Positions 58,401-64,000 of a stretch of DNA of 64,000 nucleotides are shown one piece after another. Under the pieces are notes generated by a model. The model had not been told where the DNA came from. It searched no databases and saw nothing but the letters and a program-made list of their open reading frames with translations. Position numbers and translations under genes: made by a program. Source of the DNA: Emydura subglobosa (taxonomy: Eukaryota > Chordata > Testudines > Chelidae); NCBI GenBank assembly GCA_007922225.1, contig ML679959.1, positions 23,658,118 to 23,722,117 of the forward strand, written 5' to 3'. Positions within the stretch are counted from its first letter, which is position 1; each line of letters opens with the position of its first letter.

Positions 58401-61400
58401 CTGGCGCATGCACAAATTAGAGACAAGTGTGACTCTAGACTCAAGATTGCATCGTCCATACAATGAGGCAGTGGATCATGGTGTTTCCTCCTCCTCACCC
58501 TTTAGAACATGTTGCAATCCATGCAAGGAAGCATTTTTCCCCAGGGAAGCCGAGCCGGTGGGTGGGCAATGGGAAGATGCCTGTTTCAGATCATTTGGAA
58601 AGTCTACATAGGAGAGTGATTGGATTAGGGACCTGAAGAGCCTGTCATAGCTGTATGAGAGAGAGAGTCTTCTCAATCGTTTCAGTAGAGACTAGGCCAA
58701 ATTTCTGCTCTCATATTTGGAGCAGATTTCCTGAGCTCAGTTTCCCCACTATGTCTAACCAATTAAAGGAGAAAGGTGTGATGCCATCTCCAACTTAGGA
58801 ATGCTATTCAGAGTGCTAAAGGAGCACTCAAGGAAGACCAGGCCATTGTGGAGAAGCTATATGAATTCTTTGCATTGGTTTTTGCTGCAGGAGATGGGAG
58901 GAAGATTGCCACATCCTGAGCCATTCCTTTAGGTGACAAATCTGAGGAACTGTCCCAGATTGAGGTGTTAATAGAGGAGGATTTGGAACAAATTGATAAA
59001 TTAAACAGTAATAGGTCACCAGGACCAGATGGCATTCACCCAGGAGTTCTGAAGGAACACAAAGATGAAATTAGAGAACTACTAAGTGTGGTATGTAACC
59101 GACCACTTAAATCAGCTTCTATATCAGATGACTGCAAGATAGCTAATGTGATGCCAATTTTTAAAAAAGGCTCCACAGATGATCCTGGCAATCACAGGCC
59201 TGTAAACTTAACTTCAGTAGTCGGCAAATTGGTTGAAATTATAGTAAAGAATAGAATTATTAGACACATAGATGGACACAATTTGTTGGGCAAGAGTCAA
59301 CACGTCTTTTTTAAAGGGAAATCATCAATCTCTCACCAATCGATTAGATTTCTTTAGGGGTGCCAGTAAACACATGGACAAGGGTGATCCAGTGGATATA
59401 GTGTACTTGGACTTTCAGAAAGCTTTTGACAAGGTCCCTCACCAAAGGCTCTTAAACAAAGTAAGCACACATAGGATGAAGGAAGGTCCTCTCATGGATC
59501 AGAAACTGGTTAAAGGGCAGGAATAAATGGACAGTTTTCACAATGGAACGAGGTAAACTAGGGGTACCATTTGGGGGAGGGGCAGTGGTGACTTCTCCCC
59601 CTGCCCCCCCCGAGTTTCAGCACATGCACCAGGCAGAGCTCTTAACTGCAGCACGGCCTGAAACCTTGTCTTCACAAGCACTTATGCCAGCAAAACTTTT
59701 GTCGCTCAGGGGTGTGAAAAATACCCCCACACCAAGTGACATAAGTTTTGCCAACGTAAGCACTTGTGTGGACAGTGCTACGTTGGCGGGAGATGCTCTC
59801 CTGCCAACATAGCTATTGCAGCTCATTTAAGCGGTTTTATGATGTCGACAGGAGAGCTTTCTCCAGTCGACATAATGCGGTTACACAAGTGCTTATGCCA
59901 GCAAAACTTACGTCACACAGGAGGGGTGTGTTTTTCACACCCAAAGTTGTGCCAACATAAGTGCTAGTATAGACAAGGCCTATGAGTGGAAGATGAGTTC
60001 TGCAGAGGAGATGAGCTGCTCCCAGCTGGCGTCCCTGGGGCAGGGAATCTGCATTTTGTTTATAAACAGAGGCAAGGTGATGAAGATAAGAAAGGGCTGG
60101 TAATTAAATTAAGGATCTGGAAGTCCTGGGTGAGCTTGTAAAACAGGAATCCCTTTGGAGGGAGGGGTTTGAAGACAGAACGGCAGAAGGAATACAGAAG
60201 GAATCCTCTGTGGAATTCCTCAGAAGGAATACAGCCAAGGTTACATTCAGAAAAGAGAGAGATGTGAAGAGGATAGGTGAAAAAAGGGGACAAAACCAAG
60301 GGAAGGGATAGCATGTAGCACCCTCGCTGCAGGATCTGAGTGTCTCACAATGTCTAACCTATTTCTCCTCACGGTCTCTCTGTCAGGTAGAGCCGTGCTG
60401 TTATCCCCATTGTACAGATGGGGCACTGAGGCACAGAGAGACGAAGGGCCAGATTTTCAAAGGTATTTAGGCAGCTGGTGAGATTCTGAAAAGCACTTAG
60501 AAGGTTAGGAGCTTTGTAAACCCCACTAGATGTCTAGGTGCAACTTTGGGTGCCTAAAAACCTTTGAAACTCTGTCCCTAAGGCATTGGCCTGAGGTCAC
60601 ACCGGAAGTCCAGGGGGAAAGTAGAACCCAGGTCTCTGAGGACTAACTCCCTATCCACTGGACCAGCCTAGCTCTCTGCTGCATGCTGCAATAAAAGAGG
60701 AGTCTAAGAGATGGGAGCAAAACCAAGGCCAGTTCTCTTGAGACTCCAGCAAATAGTCCCAGGCGACTGGGAAGGATGGCATGGTTGACAGCATGAAAAA
60801 CAGCACAGAGTTTAGGATGGACAAAGAAAGAGAGAGAATGAGAGTCAGTGGAGAGGAGATCACTTAGCCCTCAAAGGTTGGTGGGTTCTGCCCCAGGCTA
60901 GGTTGCCCAATGGCTGCTGTGCAGTTTTACATTGTAACTGAAAAACATTTTGGTTTGTCATTTTTTGTTCTGAGTTTGAGAAAAGGAAGGAATGAGGAAG
61001 TGTCTATCGTATGAGTAGCAGATGTGTTTATGACCCAAACTCTTAGGGTTTCAGCTGTATTCAGGCCAATTATAGAACAAAGAACAGAAATTGCATCCAC
61101 AGGGTTCACAAAGTCGACAATAATTGTCATGATTTGTATTATTCGCTGGCCACCGTCGGTGTGCTCAGCATTGTTCAAAATATGCCAGAAGATGTAGTCC
61201 CTGAGCCAATGCATATAAAATGTGTAGCCCTGGATAAGACGGCTCAGATATTTTAGTAAGAAGTGTATAATTATTGAGCACATGTTAATATCTATGAGTG
61301 GAGCTGCTGATGGCAACAGAAGTTTTACCTGATTAAGGACTGGAAGATTTGACCCTCCAACTTATTTTCAACTGGAAGACTTGCCCAGAGCTCCTGTGCC

Positions 61401-63860
61401 CATTTATTTTCTTTTTCTGCCTGCGCTGGCCCTGATATACCTCAGAAGACTCTTTTTTTCCCCCTCAACTTTAAATGTGGAATTTTCTTGGTGTTTGGTT
61501 TTAAATATTCTCCTGTGAGAACTGCAGCTCACTCGCTGTGGTGTTGTGTTTAAGAGCCTTCTGGAAAATAACTAGCCTTTAAACAGAAGCGAAAGTGTTG
61601 CCAACGCTCATGATTTTGTCGTGAGTCTTATGATAATTATTGTTTTCCTTAAAGCCCCAGCTCCTGGAGTCAAGTGGATCTGTGATGATTTAAACCTTCA
61701 TTCTGAAAGGAAAAGTAAGTTTTTAGCCCTCGTGGCTGTGGAGAAAGCTTCAAAATGTGACCCCAGCTCACCCTAAAGGCCCCAAAAGCAGAAGGCAAAT
61801 AAAAAGAACACCAAATCTATTATTTTTACATAATCACATGATTTTAAACCAGTCTTATGATTTTTGTTGAACCTGGCTCATGATTTTTGATTATTTGAGG
61901 TTGGCAATACTGTGAAAGTGACTCAAAAGTGTCAGTTTCATTCCCGTTTAAAGTCAGTTTCTAGTCTATTTATTTGTGGTATGGTAACACCCCCTATAAC
62001 CCCAGGCAGGTGCAGTGTAAACTCACAGGGTCTTGCCCTAGTAGGATGTTTCCAAAAGTTAAATGATCTATTCCAAGCTTGGTGATCTGCAAAAAGGAAG
62101 TAGCCTAAATGATAGAAAGTAATCTAGATTTCTCTACCATTGTTTCAATTGTTGTCTTCAAGATAAGAATATAGATTAAAATTTTAAACCTAAGCAGTGT
62201 TCCTTAAGCGATTTGACACAAGATGTCAGAACATGTTAGTATTAGAGCTGAATGGGTTTAATATTTATCATTTTCTTTCTCTATATAGGAATTAAATACA
62301 GTGCTCCTGTCAGGTAATTTCTAAGTTATCATCTGCAAAAAAACCTAGAGTTTTCAGGGGACTAAGCAGCCCCTGGAATCACAGTTAAAGTTGCCCCCCC
62401 TCCCCCCAGTTCTGAAACAGCGCCTCTGTAAATAGCGGGGTCCCCCAAGGACCAATAAAACTTTTACAGCGTGCTCTGCCATCGTGCATTCACAGACATG
62501 CTCTTTTAGAGTTTCTCTGCAAGCTACTTTTCACTGCTGAGTTTATCCATTTTCTTAGCCAATTACTTTTTTTAACCTGATTTTATCTTATTGCTGTGGC
62601 ATGTTTAGTACAGGTCAAAGACAACAGCTTGTAAGGAAGAAGTATGCAAGGCCTCACTGCACAGTCTGCACTGCCCACAGAGTCACAAGGCCTGACATAT
62701 CAATGCTTCTTTTTATAGCTATCTATCTATCTCTTAGGTACTTAAACGGCCCATGAGCACCTTATCTGAGCACCTCACAGTCTTTCCTATATTCATCCTC
62801 ACAACACTACCCCCATTTTAGAGATGGGAACAGGCCCAGAGAAATGAAGTGACTCACCCAAGGTGACACAGGAAATCTGTGGCAGAGGAGTGAATTGAAC
62901 CAGCGTTTTTTGAATCTTAGGCTACTGCCCTAACCACTGGTCTCCTCTCCCTCTTTTCTTCAGGCGTTGTGAGCAAAGCAAAAGACCAATACTCTCTACT
63001 TTACTAAGGGCCGAACTCCCATCAGGTATTTCACTTACAAATGATTATGTTGATTTTTCAATATACTGGGCCTGCTCTTGCAGATTTCATTTGGCAGCAC
63101 ACGCCCATTCAATAACCCATCTTACCTCCCCCCTCAGATACAGAGTCAATGCAACGTCACAAAAATCACACTCTTTGTCCTACCTCGGCATGCTTCCAGT
63201 TGTCCTGTCAGGACTTTTCTAATCTCAGAAACCCAGATGTTTTTCAACTCAACGGAAGATGCCTATAAACACAGGAAAGGTACAGAGCAGATATAATTCA
63301 ACAACGTTGCCAATCCTATGGCTGCTTTAACCTAAATTTGCTTTTAGCCTTTCTTTGTGATAAAACTCTTTGAGCAGAACTAGGACCAAAAAAAGTAAAG
63401 GGCATTATACAAAATAAAAAAATTATACTGGCTCTAAGAGTTCCCATCGTTATTTTTCTATCTGGACTCCCAAGTCATTTTCCATCATTTCGTTTTCTTT
63501 TTACCCACACCGAAGTCAGCGTTAGAATTTCATGAGCAGCATGACAGAGCAGGCTCAGAATCACGGATGCTCTGAGGTACATTTTGATAATGTGTTTTAT
63601 TCTGAAAAAGGGAGTAATATTAAAATCACACAATTCATATTCTCTCTGTCTCCTCAACTCCAGGACCAGTGGCATCCAGAATAGAGCATAAGAGGAAATT
63701 ACAATCTTGCTAGAGGAAACAACAACTCGAAGGAAGTAAACTCCTTTAAAGAAACCATTGTCTTTACCTGAATGATATAGACCTCTTCTCGACCATTATA
63801 CCAGATCTCAAACTTCTTGTTGTCACCCTTTACATTTTCTGTGATGCCAACAGTACTCAT
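34347..63860 (-). CDS. MCF2L2: MCF2L2, Dbl-family Rho guanine-nucleotide exchange factor; 3' portion (11 coding exons)
   Basis: Dbl-family exchange factors load GTP onto Rho GTPases at membranes through a DH-PH module. The window holds the last eleven coding exons on the minus strand: 63860-63768, 63262-63184, 56401-56329, 52379-52270, 49942-49847, 44488-44399, 40354-40268, 37073-36955, 35977-35865, 35531-35428 and 34447-34347. Every junction is phase-consistent, giving 354 residues and a stop. Residues 1-58 are the end of the PH domain (GITENVKGD, KKFEIWYN, WVSEIRKVLTGQLEACRE), very like MCF2L/MCF2L2. Residues about 59-250 are a basic, Ser-rich linker, about 252-311 an SH3-like module, and then a polar tail. 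The SEC14, spectrin and DH parts lie beyond 64000. MCF2L2 rather than MCF2L is inferred from the adjacent LAMP3. No inactivating change was seen. Confidence 0.92.
35428..35531 (-). CDS. MCF2L2: MCF2L2 exon (second half of SH3-like module)
   Basis: 104 bases between GAATTTTCAG and GTAATAAAG. It completes the Trp and encodes LVKKLVSEKSNWVPSSVLQP and then AEGDSHSILRKSNA. NWVPSSVL is the typical SH3 closing strand with the conserved Pro; the following Tyr of classical SH3 domains is Val here. It ends in phase 1. Confidence 0.88.
35865..35977 (-). CDS. MCF2L2: MCF2L2 exon (first half of SH3-like module)
   Basis: 113 bases between TTTTTCATAG and GTAAGTG. It encodes SNLFRVEGSYETCFPDSL and then TLEDGDLVHFVQEGENGQ, with a split Trp codon. 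The L-x-L-x-x-G-D-hydrophobic...GENGQW run is the central SH3 signature and is close to the C-terminal SH3 of MCF2L (DBS). The N-terminal ALYDY motif is not recognisable, so the peptide-binding groove may be altered. Confidence 0.88.
36955..37073 (-). CDS. MCF2L2: MCF2L2 exon (acidic linker before SH3-like module)
   Basis: 119 bases between TTTGCAAAG and GTAATTC, ending in phase 0. It encodes WPSRQMPSLDIFEDFEAIP and then SSTDELSNSSDMEEEANPNN. It contrasts with the basic exons before it: strongly acidic, with casein-kinase-2-like SSDMEEE. Confidence 0.83.
39338..39475. mobile_element. hAT-like MITE
   Basis: Begins CAGTGGTTTTCAACTTTTTT and ends GCAGGCTGAGAAGCACTG. The inverse of the end is CAGTGCTTCTCAGC, a CAGNGGTTCTCAA-type terminus of hAT elements. 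An internal block GGGGAACCCCTAAGAAATTT and GACCCCTTTGGAAATCTTAG is typical of the family. No clear 8-base target duplication was seen. Confidence 0.6.
40268..40354 (-). CDS. MCF2L2: MCF2L2 exon (cassette)
   Basis: 87 bases (a multiple of three, phase 1 at both ends) between CTGTCACAG and GTAAACAG. It encodes AFENAILAQTKCNGSSI and then TRPVPRSASQT. It is polar and probably disordered. Identity rests on phase fit with its neighbours and on clean splice sites. Confidence 0.8.
41766..41885 (-). mobile_element. CR1 LINE 3' end fragment
   Basis: The plus strand reads GTTGGAAGGGACTTCAGG, then AGGTCATCTAATCCAACCCC and CTGCTCAAAGCAGGA. This is the characteristic complement of a sauropsid CR1 3' end, so the element runs on the minus strand. 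It is 5'-truncated, which is usual for CR1. Confidence 0.85.
44234..44251 (+). repeat. (CT)n microsatellite
   Basis: A run of about eight to nine CT dinucleotides, about 150 bases downstream (in gene sense) of the MCF2L2 RRFSL exon. Confidence 0.9.
44399..44488 (-). CDS. MCF2L2: MCF2L2 exon (cassette, RRFSL motif)
   Basis: 90 bases (a multiple of three, phase 1 at both ends) between TCTCCCAG and GTACCGTC. It encodes PESKEREVTRRFSLASS and then ISTAVTTSALTK. RRFSLAS is a strong PKA-type consensus and resembles the RKRFTL word in the preceding exon. Skipping would keep the frame. Confidence 0.83.
44935..45025. repeat. GTGTAAATCAGC-type palindromic element
   Basis: TTCTCAGCTGGTGTAAATCA at left is mirrored by TGATTCACATCAGCTGAAGA at right. 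Same family group as the copy at 3886-4046. Confidence 0.55.
45065..45220. repeat. Dispersed repeat, TATGCAGGGTTTACAGTTTGG type
   Basis: Contains AAAGTGGTTTCCATTATATG, GGGTTTACAGTTTGGTTCAA and AACCCCCGCTATAAAAATTG, which I recognise as a recurrent sauropsid interspersed repeat of unknown class. It lies just left of the Harbinger element. Confidence 0.45.
45581..45637. repeat. Subterminal hairpin of the Harbinger element
   Basis: Arms 45581-45603 and 45615-45637 are inverted copies of 23 bases with a single mismatch (core GGAGTTATGCAAGC), separated by an 11-base loop. It sits about 30 bases inside the left end of the transposon. It could be a transposase or Myb-protein binding structure; this is inference. 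Confidence 0.85.
45740..47264 (+). pseudogene. Harbinger Myb/SANT-like DNA-binding protein, decayed, two blocks
   Basis: Block one (about 45740-46131) encodes MATAKPQRAPAWSRPELLDL followed by LIGLWGEESVLAQLRASKRN, then GKISQGMLEKGHKRDAQQCR and VKIKELRQSYQKARE. This is a trihelical Myb/SANT-like (MADF-related) domain with an R/A-W-S...E-x-x-D/x-L-I-x-L-W signature. Block two (46908-47264) encodes a coiled-coil-like MEEHNR/MLRIMRDQADRLRRL segment and a basic tail, interrupted by one in-frame TAG at 47088-47090. The GTGAG-like interval between blocks looks like an intron. In this superfamily the Myb-like partner helps bring the transposase to the ends and into the nucleus. An AATAAA lies at 47348. 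Confidence 0.75.
47480..48729 (-). pseudogene. HARBI1-like PIF/Harbinger transposase, decayed
   Basis: Reads from ATG at 48729 (MEPAQLCTIIVSMTHTSR) through FRMRKATFLELCLELAPSL and TVEKRIAITVWKLATPNCY, then SVGNQFGVGKSTVGIAVNQV. This is the helix-turn-helix and N-terminal part of a DDE_4-type nuclease. The frame breaks in a nine-C run at about 48127-48135 and then continues as GGTHILILAPAHLATEYIN. After further frameshifts come PIVILGDPAYPLLPWLMKPY (second catalytic Asp) and RMVVECAFG (catalytic Glu), with an internal stop soon after. At the position of the first catalytic Asp the codon is GGT (AIGGTHI where the family has IDGTH). A minus-strand AATAAA is at 47384-47379. Confidence 0.82.
49225..49385. 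repeat. MIR-type SINE relic
   Basis: CACAGATGAAGAAATGGAGG, AGAGGTGAAGTGATCTGCTT, AAGGTCACGTGGCCAGTCTG and ACCACTAGGCCATGCTTCCT follow the MIR core. It lies just beyond the Harbinger element. Confidence 0.75.
49847..49942 (-). CDS. MCF2L2: MCF2L2 exon (cassette, RKRFTL motif)
   Basis: 96 bases (a multiple of three, phase 1 at both ends) between CTCTCCTAG and GTAAAATC. It encodes DASTSLNLECSALARKRF and then TLQGLSNRRAPPK. The RKRFTL word is a basophilic kinase or 14-3-3-type motif. Skipping the exon would not shift the frame. Confidence 0.83.
50000..52200. other. MCF2L2 intron, mostly unrecognised
   Basis: No exon or gene was seen. A segment at 51650-51850 is unusually dense in ATGCAAAT/TTTGCAT-like words in both orientations. 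Confidence 0.4.
52270..52379 (-). CDS. MCF2L2: MCF2L2 exon (Ser/Arg-rich linker)
   Basis: 110 bases between TGTCCAAAG and GTAGGAGTT. It encodes YSRKSSSVYENKFEPTN and then LETSNNRSRNSSPSTRQKR. It is very rich in Ser, Arg and Asn, with several possible basophilic kinase sites (RKSS, RSRNSS). It is a disordered linker by composition. Its identity rests on exact phase fit and good splice sites. Confidence 0.85.
52590..52935. repeat. Dispersed repeat rich in GATCCAAA/CAGATCTG words
   Basis: Contains CCTAGATCCAAAACCACCTG, TGTGAGATTTCCACCATTCT and AATCCAGATCTGGATTCAAA. The same vocabulary recurs at 11560-11800, 14490-14610, 14930-15175, 20590-20740, 34980-35340, 36740-36890, 42010-42130 and 56470-56545. 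Family and class are unknown to me. Confidence 0.4.
54362..54432 (+). repeat. tRNA-like (Ser/Leu-like) sequence, decayed or SINE head
   Basis: AGAGTGGTTAAGGCACTTGA resembles the A box of tRNA-Ser/Leu. About 35 bases later GCAGGTTTGAGTCTCA resembles the B box and T arm (GGTTCGANNC). The acceptor stem does not pair convincingly, so this is a pseudogene or the head of a tRNA-derived SINE rather than a working tRNA. Confidence 0.35.
56329..56401 (-). CDS. MCF2L2: MCF2L2 exon (post-PH linker)
   Basis: 73 bases between TCTGACAG and GTAATCGC. It encodes ASQLHQRITESVYHAP and then MNSSNSTR (the Arg is split to the next exon). It follows the PH helix as ASQ does in MCF2L proteins. A different frame stays open longer but does not fit the flanking phases. 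Confidence 0.85.
57930..58075. repeat. Degenerate tandem repeat of TTGATACTATT
   Basis: At least five imperfect copies of a TTGATACTATT-like word: GTATTGATACAATG, TTGATACTGTTTTC, ATTGATACTATTTC, GTTGATACTTTTTT and ATTGATACTATTTA. AT-rich, no coding capacity. Confidence 0.6.
58780..59570 (+). mobile_element. CR1-type LINE fragment, reverse transcriptase part, truncated
   Basis: Translation gives the familiar CR1 ORF2 block: LNSNRSPGPDGIHPGVLKE, then IANVMPIFKKGSTDDPGNHR, and after a frameshift near 59315 the palm motif YLDFQKAFDKVPHQRLL, which contains the first catalytic Asp of the reverse transcriptase. The copy is interrupted by stops, lacks the rest of the catalytic domain and is cut off before about 59570. 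It lies inside the large MCF2L2 intron on the strand opposite the gene. Confidence 0.88.
59662..59980. mobile_element. Double-palindrome MITE
   Basis: Begins CCTTGTCTTCACAAGCACTT and ends AAGTGCTAGTATAGACAAGG, an inverted pair. It holds two consecutive palindromes, 59673-59768 and 59884-59969, both built from the arm CACAAGTGCTTATGCCAGC. A smaller GTTGGCGGGAG...CTCCTGCCAAC hairpin sits between them. It follows the CR1 fragment directly. No coding capacity. Confidence 0.7.
60330..60675. repeat. MIR-type SINE split by a palindromic element
   Basis: The left half contains CCATTGTACAGATGGGGCAC and TGAGGCACAGAGAGACGAAG. The right half resumes with GGCCTGAGGTCACACCGGAA and AGAACCCAGGTCTCTGAGGA. 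Between them (about 60446-60582) sits an element starting GGGCCAGATTTTCAAAGGTA and ending CTTTGAAACTCTGTCCC. The MIR is therefore older than the insertion. Confidence 0.7.
62740..62950. repeat. MIR-type SINE relic
   Basis: CATTTTAGAGATGGGAACAG, AATGAAGTGACTCACCCAAG, GGTGACACAGGAAATCTGTG and ACTGCCCTAACCACTGGTCT are in MIR order. A short (ATCT)n tract sits at its left edge. Confidence 0.75.
63184..63262 (-). CDS. MCF2L2: MCF2L2 exon (PH C-terminal helix)
   Basis: 79 bases after a GTTTATAG acceptor. It encodes ASSVELKNIWVSEIRKVL and then TGQLEACR, the amphipathic C-terminal helix of a PH domain with the invariant Trp. It ends in phase 1; the next exon completes a Glu codon to give the EACREASQ junction familiar from MCF2L. 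Confidence 0.93.
63768..63860 (-). CDS. MCF2L2: MCF2L2 exon (PH domain, first exon in window)
   Basis: 31 codons, phase 0 at both ends, after a GGAAACAG acceptor and before a GTAAAGA donor. It encodes MSTVGITENVKGDNKKFEIW and then YNGREEVYIIQ, a PH-domain beta-strand pair that matches the MCF2L family almost residue for residue (GITENVKGD, KKFEIWYN, REEVYI). Preceding exons lie beyond the window end. Confidence 0.93.
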
Positions 63861-64000
63861 CTGTTTCCAAATAAAAAAGGAGAACCAGGAACCTAATGTT
63901 AATTTACTTTTAAATTATATCCCCTCTGATGGGCTCTTTCAAAAGGACGTGACCCATTCTGGAGAACTTTACCGAGTGCATAAAATATGATCGAAATATT

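Noticed and set aside
62041..62090. Possible extra MCF2L2 exon after a TTTTTGCAG acceptor (ITKLGIDHLTFGN)
   Set aside because: The exons at 63184 and 56401 already join perfectly (EACR-E-ASQ, phase 1). No matching donor or homology was seen.
1..64000. CRISPR arrays, operons, prophage or plasmid features
   Set aside because: No regular short direct repeats with spacers and no bacterial gene organisation; the window is clearly vertebrate with introns.

Overview
This window is vertebrate nuclear DNA, most likely from a turtle (a crocodilian is the main alternative). The evidence is split genes with canonical GT-AG introns, two sauropsid-like orthologues, and an interspersed-repeat load typical of turtles: CR1 LINEs, many MIR-type SINE relics, a Penelope-like element with a GIY-YIG remnant, a two-gene PIF/Harbinger transposon, and many short palindromic elements. 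There are no prokaryotic features. The species call is inference from repeat style, not from an alignment.

Two protein-coding genes lie in tandem on the minus strand. LAMP3 (DC-LAMP, CD208) appears complete: six coding exons between 26123 and 4504 that join in frame without a break into a 455-residue lysosomal membrane glycoprotein. It has a signal peptide, a long Thr/Ser/Pro mucin-like stalk, one LAMP domain with four cysteines, a transmembrane helix and a short tail ending YQRI. The second gene, which enters from the right, is the 3' part of MCF2L2, a Dbl-family Rho guanine-nucleotide exchange factor. Eleven coding exons from 63860 to 34347 join in frame into 354 residues: the end of the PH domain, a long basic Ser-rich linker and a C-terminal SH3-like module. 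LAMP3 next to MCF2L2 matches human 3q27, and is the paralogue of the LAMP1/MCF2L neighbourhood on human 13q34.

Layout. 1-2780: left flank, with a degraded DIRS-like gag candidate and a MIR relic. About 2780-4503: likely LAMP3 3' UTR. 4504-26123: LAMP3 coding exons and introns; the 8.7 kb first intron holds a Penelope-like relic and several palindromic elements. 26124-33050: LAMP3 promoter (with an interferon-response-like site) and the intergenic interval. About 33050-34346: likely MCF2L2 3' UTR. 34347-64000: the MCF2L2 3' half, whose introns carry a 3.5 kb PIF/Harbinger element (45548-49060) with two convergent decayed genes, CR1 fragments and smaller repeats.

The two genes are not an operon and do not obviously act together: one is an immune/lysosomal membrane protein, the other a signalling exchange factor. 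I found no convincing undescribed biological system. The most interesting points are the altered residue before the LAMP3 lysosomal sorting signal, an ISRE-like site upstream of LAMP3, the SH3-like C-terminus and frame-neutral cassette exons of MCF2L2, and the two-gene Harbinger element with a damaged catalytic residue.
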